Shown one piece after another: positions 8,505-18,043 of a DNA stretch of 64,000 nucleotides. The number at the start of each line of letters is the position of its first letter. The stretch's first letter is position 1. Origin of the DNA: Stackebrandtia endophytica (GTDB taxonomy: Bacteria > Actinomycetota > Actinomycetes > Mycobacteriales > Micromonosporaceae); NCBI RefSeq assembly GCF_006716355.1, contig NZ_VFOW01000001.1:4464001-4528000 (forward strand). The letters are read 5' to 3'. The notes under the pieces were generated by a model. It was not told where the DNA came from. It made no database searches and saw only the letters and a list, made by a program, of their open reading frames with translations. The translations under genes were made by a program, and so were the position numbers.

Positions 8505-9473
8505 GTGTCGGCATTCCTGCGCAACTCCACCGTCCGGTTCCTGGCACGGCGACTGGCCTACTCGGCGATCGTGCTGGCCGGGGTCATGGTCGTGGTGTTC
8601 TCCCTGGTGCACCTGGTACCCGGTGACCCGATCCGGATCGCGCTGGGAACCCGATACACGCCGGAGGCCTACGACGCGCTGCTGGTCGCCAGCGGCCTGG
8701 ACCGACCACTGTGGGAGCAGTTCTTCTCCTACATCGGCAGTGCCGTCACCGGTGATCTGGGCGTCAGCTTCCGCAACGGATCACCGGTGACGGTCAACCT
8801 GCTGGATCGGTTGCCCGCCACCGCGTCCCTGGCCGTCGTCGGCTTGATCGTGGCGCTGTTGATCTCGGTTCCCGCCGGGATCTGGTCGGCGTTGCACGAG
8901 GGACGCGTCAGCGACGCGATCGTTCGGGTCTCCAGCCAGTTCGGTGTCTCGGTGCCGGACTTCTGGATGGGCATGCTGATGATCACGCTGTTCTCATCGG
9001 TGCTGGGGTGGCTGCCGTCGTCGGGATACGTTCCGCTGACGGAGGATCCGCTGCTGTGGCTGCGACACGTCACCCTGCCGGCGGTCACGGTCGGAATCGT
9101 CGCCGGCGCCATCATGACCCGATACATCAGAGCCGCCGTCCTGGAGGTCGCCGCCGCCGGTTACGTGCGCACCGCCCGCTCCAAGGGGTTGGCGCCCGCC
9201 GTCATCACCTTCCGGCACATCGTGCGCAACGCGCTGATCCCGGTGCTGACCATCGCGGGCATTCAGCTGGCGACGATCCTCGGCGGAGTCATCGTCGTCG
9301 AGGTCGTGTTCGCCTGGCCGGGCATCGGACGCCTGGTCTTCGACGCCGTCGCGGCTCGCGACTACCCGCTGATTCAGGGCGCCGTACTTCTCATCGCGGC
9401 GTTGTTCCTGCTGATCAACCTCATCGTGGACGTGCTGTACGCGGTGGTCGACCCGAGGATTCGGCTGTCATGA
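8505..9473 (+). CDS. Peptide ABC transporter permease, DppB type
   Basis: This 322-residue inner-membrane subunit begins with the usual first membrane helix followed by LVHLVPGDPIRIALG, the conserved block of the DppB/OppB family. The EAA-like loop near GYVRTARSKGLAPAVITFRH is the contact point for the ATPase. The GTG start lies six bases after the binding-protein stop and is preceded by AAGG. Its stop overlaps the next ATG by four bases. Confidence 0.93.
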   Translation: MSAFLRNSTVRFLARRLAYSAIVLAGVMVVVFSLVHLVPGDPIRIALGTRYTPEAYDALLVASGLDRPLWEQFFSYIGSAVTGDLGVSFRNGSPVTVNLLDRLPATASLAVVGLIVALLISVPAGIWSALHEGRVSDAIVRVSSQFGVSVPDFWMGMLMITLFSSVLGWLPSSGYVPLTEDPLLWLRHVTLPAVTVGIVAGAIMTRYIRAAVLEVAAAGYVRTARSKGLAPAVITFRHIVRNALIPVLTIAGIQLATILGGVIVVEVVFAWPGIGRLVFDAVAARDYPLIQGAVLLIAALFLLINLIVDVLYAVVDPRIRLS

Positions 9474-10381
9474 CCAATATGGAACCCTCGCTGACCGAGG
9501 TGGAACCGCAGCCGCCGACGACCAGTCGGGTCGCCTCCTGGCGGTTGTTGCTGTCGAACCCGGTGACCGTGATCAGTGCGATCGTGCTGCTGACCGTCAT
9601 CGTGGTCGCGTTCATCGGGCCGTGGATCGCGCCGTACGGGATCAACAAGACCAACGTCGCCAACGCGTTGCAACCGCCCAGTGGTGCGCACTGGTTCGGC
9701 ACCGACGACCTGGGCCGCGACATCTTCTCCCGCGTTCTGGTGGCCACACAGGTGTCCCTGAAGGTGGCGGTGGTCAGCGTGGCCATCGCGCTGGGCGCGG
9801 GACTGCTGATCGGGGTCGTCGCCGGTTACCGCGGCGGCTGGCTCGACATGGTGCTCATGCGGGTCGTCGACGTGATGTTCGCGTTCCCGGTGCTGCTGCT
9901 GGCCCTGGCGATCGTGGCGATCCTGGGGCCGGGCCTGACGACCACGATGCTGGCGATCGGGGTGGTCTACACACCGATCTTCGCCAGGGTGGCGCGGGCC
10001 AGCACCCTCAGCGTCAGCGTGGAACCGTTCGTCCAGGTGTCGCGCACGATGGGTACCGGCAACGGGTACATCCTCGGGCGGCACATCCTGCCCAACATCG
10101 CCGGGACACTGATCGTCCAGACCTCCCTGTCGTTGGCGTTCGCGCTGCTGGCCGAGGCGGCGCTGTCGTTCCTGGGACTGGGTGTGCAACCGCCGCAACC
10201 GTCCTGGGGGCGGATGCTGTTCGACGCGCAGGGCTTCCTCGGGCAGGCCTGGTGGATGAGCGTCTTCCCCGGCGCGGCCATCTGCCTGACCGTGCTGGCG
10301 TTCAACCTGGCAGGTGACGGAATGCGCGATGTCCTCGATCCCAAGCAGCGCACCATGCTCGAAGCCAGGAGGAAACGATGA
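9470..10381 (+). CDS. Peptide ABC transporter permease, DppC type
   Basis: The 303-residue protein has a cytoplasmic N-terminal tail, one membrane helix, the family block GAHWFGTDDLGRDIFSRVL, and a second set of helices. It pairs with the DppB-type subunit to form the channel. The ATG at 9470 was chosen because it forms an ATGA overlap with the preceding stop and gives the normal family length; the longer open frame from 9008 lies inside the previous gene. The stop again overlaps the next start by four bases. Confidence 0.93.
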   Translation: MTNMEPSLTEVEPQPPTTSRVASWRLLLSNPVTVISAIVLLTVIVVAFIGPWIAPYGINKTNVANALQPPSGAHWFGTDDLGRDIFSRVLVATQVSLKVAVVSVAIALGAGLLIGVVAGYRGGWLDMVLMRVVDVMFAFPVLLLALAIVAILGPGLTTTMLAIGVVYTPIFARVARASTLSVSVEPFVQVSRTMGTGNGYILGRHILPNIAGTLIVQTSLSLAFALLAEAALSFLGLGVQPPQPSWGRMLFDAQGFLGQAWWMSVFPGAAICLTVLAFNLAGDGMRDVLDPKQRTMLEARRKR

Positions 10382-11991
10382 GCACTCCGGTCATCAGTGT
10401 GCGCGACCTCGGGGTCCGCATCGGCGCCAACCGGATCGTCGAGGGTATGTCCTTCGACGTCGAACCCGGACAGACCCTGGGGATCGTCGGCGAATCCGGC
10501 TCCGGCAAGTCCATGACCGTGTTGGCGGCCACCGGCCTGATCGACGTTCCCGGTGCGGTCGTCGCCGGGTCCAGTCTGCTCGCCGACGGCACCGAACTCG
10601 TCGGCGCCCGTGAGCGGACCATGCGGCGGGTACACGGCAAGACCATCGGGTTCGTCTTCCAGGACCCCAGCACGTCGCTCAATCCGTTGCTCACCTTGGA
10701 GCGACAGATCACCGAGTCGCTGCAGGCGCACCGCGGCCTCACCCGCCGTGCCGCACGGACCCGCGCGCTGGAACTGTTGGAGGCCGTCGGTATTCCGGAG
10801 CCGGAGGCCAGATTGGACGGTTATCCGCACCAGTTGTCCGGTGGGCAGCGTCAACGGGTGATGATCGCCATCGCGTTGGCCTGCGACCCGCAGCTGCTGA
10901 TCGCCGACGAACCCACCACCGCCCTCGACGTCACGACTCAGGCGCAGATCATCGACCTGGTGCGCGACCTCCAGCGTGATCGGGGAACCGCGGTCGTGTG
11001 GATCAGCCACGACCTGGGGGTGATCGGTCAGGTCGCCGACGAGGTGACCGTGATGCGTACCGGCGCCTCGGTGGAGCAGGCGCCCATCACGGACATCTAC
11101 GATGCACCGCGTCACTCCTACACCCGAGAACTGCTCGCCGCCCGCCCCATGCTGGGTAAGGCGACCCCGCCGCCCGCCCCCGAGGCGCCGGAGGCCCTGC
11201 TGTCGGTGGAGGGCCTGGACGTGCGTTTCACGGTGGGATCGGCCACCGGCAGGCGAACCGTTCACGCCGTCGACGACGTGTCCTTCACGGTCAAACGGGG
11301 CACCACCCTGGGGCTGGTCGGCGAATCCGGCTCCGGAAAGTCCACGGTGGCCGGTGCCCTCACCGGACTGGTGCCGCCGCACGCCGGGACCGCCGTCATC
11401 GGGGACCGGTCGATCTTCGACGCTCGGGGTCGATCGGTGACCAAGGCGCTGCGTCGACGCATCAGCATGGTCTTCCAGGATCCGTTCTCGTCACTGAACT
11501 CCCGCAACACCGTCGGCACCGCGATCGCCGAACCGCTGCGGGTGCATCGGCTGGCCGACGGCCGGTCGGGGCGCGAGCACCGGGTCGCGCAGCTGTTGGA
11601 GTTGGTGGGCCTGCCCACCGATTTCGCCCGACGCTATCCGCACGAGTTGTCCGGTGGTCAACGGCAACGCGTGAGCATCGCCCGGGCGCTGGCCGTGGAA
11701 CCGGAACTGTTGATATTGGACGAATCGACGGCATCGCTGGATGTGTCGGTGCAGGCCAAGGTGCTCGACCTGCTGAAACGGCTTCAGGCGGAGCTGGGCA
11801 TCGCCTACCTGTTCATCGCGCACGACCTCGCGATCGTGCAGGAGATGTGCCACGAGGTGCTGGTCATGCGTCAGGGGAGGGCCGTGGAGTACCGACCGGC
11901 CGTCGAACTGTTCGCCGACCCCGAGGACGAGTACACCCGCCGACTGCTCGACGCCGTTCCACCGGAACGTCCCCGCGCCGCCGCGTCCTGA
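10378..11991 (+). CDS. Fused double-ATPase subunit of the peptide ABC importer (DppD-DppF type)
   Basis: The 537-residue protein contains two complete ABC ATPase domains in tandem. Each has a Walker A GESGSGKS (about residues 38 and 315) and a signature LSGGQRQR (about 153 and 424), with Walker B segments LLIADEPTT and LLILDESTA. Each half is followed by the short peptide-importer C-terminal region. In many operons these are two genes (dppD, dppF); here they are one polypeptide, a common actinobacterial arrangement. It energises import through the two upstream permeases. Confidence 0.93.
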   Translation: MSTPVISVRDLGVRIGANRIVEGMSFDVEPGQTLGIVGESGSGKSMTVLAATGLIDVPGAVVAGSSLLADGTELVGARERTMRRVHGKTIGFVFQDPSTSLNPLLTLERQITESLQAHRGLTRRAARTRALELLEAVGIPEPEARLDGYPHQLSGGQRQRVMIAIALACDPQLLIADEPTTALDVTTQAQIIDLVRDLQRDRGTAVVWISHDLGVIGQVADEVTVMRTGASVEQAPITDIYDAPRHSYTRELLAARPMLGKATPPPAPEAPEALLSVEGLDVRFTVGSATGRRTVHAVDDVSFTVKRGTTLGLVGESGSGKSTVAGALTGLVPPHAGTAVIGDRSIFDARGRSVTKALRRRISMVFQDPFSSLNSRNTVGTAIAEPLRVHRLADGRSGREHRVAQLLELVGLPTDFARRYPHELSGGQRQRVSIARALAVEPELLILDESTASLDVSVQAKVLDLLKRLQAELGIAYLFIAHDLAIVQEMCHEVLVMRQGRAVEYRPAVELFADPEDEYTRRLLDAVPPERPRAAAS

Positions 11992-12047
11992 CGTATCCGG
12001 CCCCGCAGTCGTCGGCCGGAAACGTCTGTGATGATTCTTCGGTGCGA

Positions 12048-13505
12048 ATGCTGATGGACTCCGTCGATGTGGACCGCCTGCGTGAGGCGCTGGTCGGCGC
12101 CGACTACACCAGCGCGGGTGTCACCGCGCGACTGGGGCAACGGGCCGAGGCGGCGATGCGACGCGGCGACCACCGCGCCGCCCTGGCGGCCACCGACGAT
12201 CGAGACCGACAGGCGACCCTGATCCGGTTGTTCTGCTGTGGACAGACCGAGTCGATCGACTCGGTCGCCGCCGCGGTGGCGCCGCTCCCGGTGCGCACGG
12301 CCGTCGAGTGTGGACTGTTGACCGAAGCCGAGGACGGTATCCGCGCCGGATGGGCGCTGGCGGCCCACCAGGGGCGGTGGCTGCTGTCGGACCTGCCCGC
12401 CTGGCTCGGCGGGACCGTCGACTCCGAGCACGTGCTGGGTGTCGCCGGAGCGTCCGAATCGCTGGCCGGATACCTGATGCGCCGCCCCGTCGAGACCGCG
12501 CTGGACATCGGCACCGGCTCCGGCCCGCTGGCGTTGCAGCTGTCCGGGCAGGCCACCACGGTCACCGCCACCGATCTGTCGTCACGGGCGCTTCGGTTCG
12601 CCGCCACCAACGCCGCACTCAACCGGCTCGACTGGGAACTGCTGGAGGGAGACCTGGTCGAACCCGTCGCCGGACGACGGTTCGACCAGGTGGTGAGCAA
12701 CCCTCCGTTCATCACCGGGCCGGGCGCGACCGACTTCACCTACCGCGACTCGGGGCGCGCCGGCGACGGCGTGTGCGCCGAATTGGCGCAGGCGGCTCCC
12801 GGGTTGCTCAATCCGGGCGGGACCATGCAGTTCCTCGCCAACTGGTTGCATGTGGAGGGACAACCGTGGACCGAGCGGGTCGCCGGTTGGTTCACCGACT
12901 CCGGCTGCGACGTGTGGGTGATCCAGCGCGACGTCGCCGACCCACTGGACTACGTGCGCATCTGGCAGCGCGACGCCGGCGGCGATCACGACCCCACCGC
13001 ATTGGCGGCCTGGCTCGACTGGTTCGAGATGCAACGGGTCGAGGCGGTCGGGTTCGGGGTCGTCAACATCAGACTGCGCGAATCCGGTGACGCGACGGTG
13101 GTGTGCGAGGACCTGCGTCAGCAACCGGCGGTCGCCTTCGACACCCTGATCACCGACTGGTTCGACCGGGTGGACATGCTGGCGGACTTGTCCATGGAGG
13201 AGCTGCTGGACGCGCGGTTGTCGGTGCGTCCCGGCGTCAAACTCGATCAGCGCGCCGAACTGACCGACGAAGGCTGGGACGTGGAGCGTCAGATCCTCAG
13301 CGACACCGCCGGCCTCGGGCGACGCGAGGAGATCGACCCGCTACTGGTGTCGTTCCTGGGCGGATGCTCCGGTCTGGTGCCGATGCGAACGCAGATAGGT
13401 CTACTGGCGCAGGCACACGAGGCGCCGGAGGCGTTGTTGGCCGCCGGTCTGCTTCCGGTGGTCACCGGGTTGATCCGACGCGGTTTCCTGGACGTGCGCC
13501 GGTGA
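12048..13505 (+). CDS. Class I SAM-dependent methyltransferase (PrmC/RsmC-like core, large actinobacterial form)
   Basis: About 485 residues. The central part has the SAM-binding motif LDIGTGSGPLALQL (near residue 152) and the catalytic-type motif VVSNPPF (near 217), as in N6-adenine or glutamine methyltransferases. A ~140-residue helical N-terminal domain and a ~170-residue C-terminal domain flank it, which matches a conserved actinobacterial methyltransferase architecture. The target (RNA, protein or small molecule) is unknown. The start is uncertain (GTG 12042, ATG 12048 or ATG 12054) because there is no clear ribosome-binding site. Confidence 0.8.
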   Translation: MLMDSVDVDRLREALVGADYTSAGVTARLGQRAEAAMRRGDHRAALAATDDRDRQATLIRLFCCGQTESIDSVAAAVAPLPVRTAVECGLLTEAEDGIRAGWALAAHQGRWLLSDLPAWLGGTVDSEHVLGVAGASESLAGYLMRRPVETALDIGTGSGPLALQLSGQATTVTATDLSSRALRFAATNAALNRLDWELLEGDLVEPVAGRRFDQVVSNPPFITGPGATDFTYRDSGRAGDGVCAELAQAAPGLLNPGGTMQFLANWLHVEGQPWTERVAGWFTDSGCDVWVIQRDVADPLDYVRIWQRDAGGDHDPTALAAWLDWFEMQRVEAVGFGVVNIRLRESGDATVVCEDLRQQPAVAFDTLITDWFDRVDMLADLSMEELLDARLSVRPGVKLDQRAELTDEGWDVERQILSDTAGLGRREEIDPLLVSFLGGCSGLVPMRTQIGLLAQAHEAPEALLAAGLLPVVTGLIRRGFLDVRR

Positions 13506-13508
13506 CGA

Positions 13509-13542
13509 ACCGGCCCCGGCTCAAACGGAGCCCGGGGCCGGT
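13509..13542. terminator. Bidirectional hairpin terminator between convergent genes
   Basis: ACCGGCCCCGGCTC (13509-13522) pairs with 13528-13542 with a single bulged C and a five-base loop. It lies between the methyltransferase stop and the stop of the opposing SRPBCC gene. Confidence 0.75.
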
Positions 13543-13550
13543 CCACCTCA

Positions 13551-14329
13551 TCACGTCTCCTGCATCGGCGGTGCCTCGCTGGCGGGAAACAGGGTGGCCA
13601 ACCAGTCCTGCCACCGTTGGGTCCATTCCGGTCCGTCGAGGTCGACCCCGTACCGGTAGTGGAACGAGTTCGCCATGCCCCAGGCGTCGGCTCCCTCGCC
13701 ACCGAACCGGTACAGGCCGTCCTCGGTGCGGATGCCCAGCAGCTGCCCGGGGCGGTGCACGTCGACGTGACCCCGAATCGGTTCCACGCCCTCCGGTGTG
13801 AGGTCGACCGGGGAGCCGACCGTCAGATCGGGGCTGGTGCCCAGAGCGTGGTGATACCGGTCCCACACCGTCGGTCCATCGACTGTGGTGAATGCCATGG
13901 CGAGGGCGTTCACGGCCGGCGCCGGGGCGAAGTAGCGCAGGTAGCTGTCCAGGTTGTGGAAGAACAGGTCCCACCCCTTGGAGTGGTACTCCATCTCCCA
14001 GTCTTCCCCCAAGACCCCGCTCTGCACCAGACGAAGGACGGTACCGCCGCCCTCTTTGGACTCCACGAAGAACTCCAGGGCCTCCGTCGGGTTCCCGGCG
14101 TCCCCGCCGTAGCGCACCATGTTCGGCGGATCCCAGGCCAGGACTCTGCCCTGCGCGACGTTGCCGGAGCCGAAATCGGCTTCGGCGGCGGGGGCGTCGG
14201 AGGAGTCGGCCGGTGGTGTGATCCGGTGCGGTACGAACCAGGTGGCCATGCCCTCGCCGGTCGAGATCGCCTTCCACACCTCGTCGACGCTCGCGTCGAG
14301 TTCGATCTCCTTGTCCAGCCGCTTCCCGG

Positions 14330-14333
<4 letters not shown>
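13551..14333 (-). CDS. SRPBCC (AHSA1/START-like) domain protein
   Basis: The 260-residue protein starts with the classic AHSA1-type opening LDKEIELDASVDEVWKAIS, followed by a strand containing GMATWFVP and the loop LAWDPPNMVRY. These are hallmarks of the SRPBCC helix-grip fold, which binds hydrophobic ligands. The C-terminal ~110 residues look like a second, more diverged half. It overlaps the upstream VOC gene by four bases and is third in an ArsR-VOC-SRPBCC operon. Such sets are often self-regulated, but the ligand is unknown. Confidence 0.85.
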
Positions 14334-14743
<410 letters not shown>

Positions 14744-14746
14744 GTG

Positions 14747-15361
14747 TTACTCCTTCGTGTGTGGTGCCGAATCCGGTTCGGTGGTGGGTGGCACCGCGTG
14801 CAGCGCCACGATGACTCGGTGGTCACGGCCCGCGGGGGCCGCGTCGGTGTGGTACTTGGCGACCAGTCCGGTGACGGCCTCGGTCAGTTCGGTGGCGAAC
14901 GCGGCCCGCTCGGCGGCCGAGGCGAACCGCACCCGCCCGTCGATCGTGAAGGTCGCGACCCGTTTGTCGGTGCGCGCCGCGCCGGTGATCAGGTCGCCGA
15001 CTTCGCGGATCAGTCGGGTGGCTATCGCCAGCAGCCAACGTGCCGAAAGTCGATCGGGGGACCGGTCGGGGTCGGGGGTCATGGCTCCCATGACCTGCGG
15101 GGCGATGAGGTATTCGTCGGCGGTGGTGCGCATGATCCGCTCGGTGAAGTTGCCTTTGGGGCGTTCGGCGACGAGTTCGATCAGGCCGTGGTTCTCCAGG
15201 GCCTTCAGGTGGTAGTTGATCTTCTGCCGGGGGACGTCGAGGCGACGTGCGAGGTCGGCGGCCGAGGCGGGTTCGACGAGTTCGGTCAGCAGCCGCGCAC
15301 GGATGGGATCCAACGACGCCTCGGCCGCCGCCGGGTCACTGATCACGGCAACGTTTGTCAT
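14747..15361 (-). CDS. ArsR-like winged-helix transcriptional regulator
   Basis: The 204-residue protein has an N-terminal winged helix (about residues 12-80) with DPIRARLLTELVEPASAADLARRL and the recognition-helix region VPRQKINYHLKALENHGLI. The C-terminal ~110 residues are a separate ligand or dimerisation domain with no metal-binding CxC. The ATG at 15361 was chosen because the longer frame adds 49 residues from the divergent gene's control region, and GGGGGT precedes this ATG. It likely controls its own VOC-SRPBCC operon. Confidence 0.85.
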   Translation of the reverse strand: MTNVAVISDPAAAEASLDPIRARLLTELVEPASAADLARRLDVPRQKINYHLKALENHGLIELVAERPKGNFTERIMRTTADEYLIAPQVMGAMTPDPDRSPDRLSARWLLAIATRLIREVGDLITGAARTDKRVATFTIDGRVRFASAAERAAFATELTEAVTGLVAKYHTDAAPAGRDHRVIVALHAVPPTTEPDSAPHTKE

Positions 15362-15381
15362 ACCCCCAGCATGCGCTAGGA

Positions 15382-15391
15382 AAATTAATTT
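15382..15391. promoter_or_regulatory. AT-rich palindrome between the divergent ArsR and GNAT genes
   Basis: AAATTAATTT is a perfect 10-base palindrome 20 bases upstream of the ArsR-like start, in an otherwise GC-rich context. It is a candidate operator for autoregulation. Confidence 0.35.
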
Positions 15392-15439
15392 GTCAATGGC
15401 CTTGAAAATCATGTGACGTATCCGATCCGGTCCGGCACG

Positions 15440-16318
15440 ATGACGAACATGGAGATTCGCCCCACCACGCTCGAAGACCTTGAGCGCCTTGACTTCTCGT
15501 ATCAGCATCAGTACCCGGACGGTTGGCGGCCGAACGGATCGTCATTCGTCGCCGTCGTAGCCGAGCGGATCGTCGGCATCGTGCACTCCTGCCCCAACCG
15601 GACTCACCCCACACGTGACCTGCTGTTCGGGTACGTGGTGCCGGAGCACCGTCGCCGGGGCATCGCCTCCGCGCTGGTCGCCGAGGTCCGAACCCGGGCG
15701 ACCACGCCGCTGTCGGTGAAGGCTTATCCGGGCACCGGCGACCACCGGTTCGCCAAGGCTCTGGGGGCGACGGCCTATCAGGTCTGTCCGCCGGCAACCA
15801 TCGACACCTCCCGCGCCGACGTCATCGATTGGGCGCGACGGCACCGGGGCGAGGTGACCCGCGGAACCGAGTTCACCGTCGAGGAACTGACCGAGTTCCT
15901 GTTGACCGAGTACGAGTTCACCCATCAGGCGTGGTCGCCCGCGGCTCCACGCGACGTCCTCATCAAGCATTTGGTTCCCGAGCTGATGGACGATCTCGAC
16001 GTCGGTCGCAGCTACTTCGTCACCGACGACGCCGGATTGGTGGCCGGATCCACCGTTTACGGCGAACCGCCCATCGACGTCTACGGTGCCGGACGTGGCG
16101 GGACCGTAGAGATGCTCGCCCAGGCGCCGTTCCCGGACCGCCCGGGGGTGCGAACCGGGCTCGCCGCGTGCATTGCCGAAGCCCTGCTGGAGGCCGACGG
16201 GGCGGTCGTGACCTTCGACGGCCACGTGAGCGACCTGCACTTCTACCCGTTGCTGTCGACGATTCCCGGTGTGACCGGCAAGACCCTGGAGCTTCTCGAG
16301 ATCCCGTATCGGGGGTGA
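15440..16318 (+). CDS. GNAT-family acetyltransferase
   Basis: The ~292-residue protein has an N-terminal GNAT domain: MEIRPTTLEDLERL opening, VAERIVGIV strand, and the acetyl-CoA pyrophosphate loop PEHRRRGIASAL. The second half (after residue ~130) appears to be a diverged GNAT-like or accessory fold, so this may be a double-domain enzyme. The start could be 15440 (MTNMEIR) or 15449 (MEIR). It is transcribed away from the ArsR gene. The acceptor substrate is unknown. Confidence 0.85.
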   Translation: MTNMEIRPTTLEDLERLDFSYQHQYPDGWRPNGSSFVAVVAERIVGIVHSCPNRTHPTRDLLFGYVVPEHRRRGIASALVAEVRTRATTPLSVKAYPGTGDHRFAKALGATAYQVCPPATIDTSRADVIDWARRHRGEVTRGTEFTVEELTEFLLTEYEFTHQAWSPAAPRDVLIKHLVPELMDDLDVGRSYFVTDDAGLVAGSTVYGEPPIDVYGAGRGGTVEMLAQAPFPDRPGVRTGLAACIAEALLEADGAVVTFDGHVSDLHFYPLLSTIPGVTGKTLELLEIPYRG

Positions 16319-16375
16319 CCCACCCCGACGTCGTACCCTTCTCTACTAATCGGTCAGTGGTGGGAAAGGGTGAGG

Positions 16376-16969
16376 ATGTCGGCGACCCGGTTGCTCGTTC
16401 TGGGGGCGGTTCGTATCCACGGCACCGCCCACGGCTACCTCGTGCAGCATGAGTTCCTCTCCTGGGGTGCGCACGAATGGGCGAACGTGAAATGGGGCTC
16501 GATCTATCACGCGCTCAAACAGATGACCAAACAGGGATTGTTGACCCAGCGGGAGACCGACGACGGTTCCTGGCGCGTCGACTACACCATCACCCCCAAG
16601 GGCGACACCGAGTTCCTCAAGCTGATGCGGGCGGCGCTGTCCCACCCGGAGCATCGCCCCGACGCGTTGGCGGCCGCGCTGGCGTTCTTCACGGCGTTGC
16701 CCCGGGCCGAGGTCATCGACCTGTTGCGTCGGCGCATCACCGCGTTGGAGGAGGAACGCGCCGACAAGGAACACCACGCCCGCAAGATCGCCAAGGAGTC
16801 GCCCGAGCACATCAGCGAGCTGTTCGGATTGTGGGTGACCACCGCCGACAACGGAATCGAGTGGACCCGGGGACTGATCGAGCGCCTGACGGCGGGTGAA
16901 TACACCATGGTGGACGATGATCCCCGGGCCTTCGGAACCCCCGGTTCGGGAAAACGCCCGGCCGGTTGA
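16376..16969 (+). CDS. PadR-family transcriptional regulator
   Basis: The 197-residue protein has the PadR winged helix: LLVLGAVRIHGTAHGYLVQ, then WGSIYHALKQMTKQGLL as the recognition helix and wing. A C-terminal helical bundle (Vir_C-like) follows, including ALEEERADKEHHARKIA. ATG 16376 is preceded by AAAGGG; a GTG two codons earlier is possible. The next gene begins 25 bases later on the same strand, so it may regulate that dehydrogenase. Confidence 0.87.
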   Translation: MSATRLLVLGAVRIHGTAHGYLVQHEFLSWGAHEWANVKWGSIYHALKQMTKQGLLTQRETDDGSWRVDYTITPKGDTEFLKLMRAALSHPEHRPDALAAALAFFTALPRAEVIDLLRRRITALEEERADKEHHARKIAKESPEHISELFGLWVTTADNGIEWTRGLIERLTAGEYTMVDDDPRAFGTPGSGKRPAG

Positions 16970-16994
16970 GAACGCCCGAACCGGGAGGACGCGC

Positions 16995-17864
16995 ATGACG
17001 AGCCCGCTGGCCGGGAAGACCGCACTGATCACCGGAGTGTCACGTCGCAGGGGCATCGGGTTCGGCATCGCCGCCGAGCTCGCCCGGCTGGGCGCGCACG
17101 TGTTCCTCCACCACTATTCGCCGTATGACCGGCATCAGCCGTGGGGCGACGACGACCTGTCCCTCATACGGTCGGGGATACGGGAACGGCTCATCGACGG
17201 CGCCGCGTTCGGCGATGTCAGCGCCGACCTGAGCCTGCCGGACGGTCACGAGACCGTCATGGACGCCGCCGTCGAATTGACCGGCACAGTCGACATCATG
17301 GTGTGCAACCACGCCACCGACGGCTCCGGATCGATCTTCGACGTGACGGCGGCTCAACTGGACACGTGCTGGAACGTCAACACCCGTTCTACTCTGCTGC
17401 TGACCCGTCGCTTCGCCGAACAGTACGCACCACGATCGGCGGCCGATCCGAAACGCCCCGGCGACCGGGACCGGCCCGAGCAACACGTCGACGAACACCG
17501 CACCGGGCGGGTCATCTGGTTGACCTCCGGGCAGCAGGACGGACCGATGCGCGGCGAGGTCGCCTACGCCACCACCAAAGCCGCACTCGCCGGAGTCACC
17601 CCCACGGTTGCGGCGGAACTGTTGGAACGCGGCATCGTGCTCAACACCGTCAACCCCGGCCCGGTCAACACCGGATACCTCGATCCGGAGACGACCGACC
17701 GGGATCTCACCGAACTGACCGCCATGATCGCCGAGACCCCGTACGGCCGGTTCGGAACACCGGAGGACCCGGCCCGACTGATCGGGTGGCTCGTCACCGA
17801 CGCGGCCCGCTGGATGGTGGGGCAGGTGTTGACCAGTGACGGCGGATTCGCCGTCAACGGTTAG
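16995..17864 (+). CDS. Short-chain dehydrogenase/reductase (SDR)
   Basis: The 289-residue oxidoreductase has a Rossmann N terminus (KTALITGVSRRRGIGFGIA, the TGxxxGIG-type loop with an insertion), a CNHA segment in place of NNAG, and the catalytic YATTK (YxxxK). A conserved NPGPVNTGYL follows, and DGGFAVNG closes the fold. An Asp/Pro/Arg-rich insertion lies before the catalytic region. GGGAGGA lies at good spacing before the ATG. The substrate is unknown. Confidence 0.87.
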   Translation: MTSPLAGKTALITGVSRRRGIGFGIAAELARLGAHVFLHHYSPYDRHQPWGDDDLSLIRSGIRERLIDGAAFGDVSADLSLPDGHETVMDAAVELTGTVDIMVCNHATDGSGSIFDVTAAQLDTCWNVNTRSTLLLTRRFAEQYAPRSAADPKRPGDRDRPEQHVDEHRTGRVIWLTSGQQDGPMRGEVAYATTKAALAGVTPTVAAELLERGIVLNTVNPGPVNTGYLDPETTDRDLTELTAMIAETPYGRFGTPEDPARLIGWLVTDAARWMVGQVLTSDGGFAVNG

Positions 17865-18027
17865 GCGTGCGGTGAATCCGCGCATGAGCTTGTGACGTGC
17901 CGGGGTAGGGAGGTCTGGCCCGTTCACACCCTCTGGTGAAAGCGCCGCCTGGTGAGAACACCGTCTGGTGAAAGCGCCGTCTGGTGAAAGCGCCGCCGGG
18001 CGCCCATCCGGGTCGCCTGAGCACCCT
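17865..18027 (+). repeat. Dispersed repeat, copy 2 (diverged)
   Basis: Its left end contains GCGGTGAATCCGCGCA and its right end GGGCGCCCATCCGGGTCGCC then TGAGCACCC, matching in order the two ends of the copies at 6052 and 20215. The interior is different and contains a 16-base tandem repeat. It fills the gap between two convergent genes. Confidence 0.55.
17933..17996 (+). repeat. Four tandem copies of a 16-base unit
   Basis: The unit CTGGTGAAAGCGCCGT is repeated four times head to tail (17933, 17949, 17965, 17981) with small variation in the second copy. It lies inside the dispersed repeat and in no gene. Confidence 0.85.
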
Positions 18028-18043
18028 CGTCACGCCACCGCGG

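Noticed and set aside
9008-9469. N-terminal extension of the DppC-type permease
   Set aside because: It lies within the DppB gene in another frame and is very Arg/Pro/Gly-rich. The ATGA overlap at 9470 gives the normal protein.
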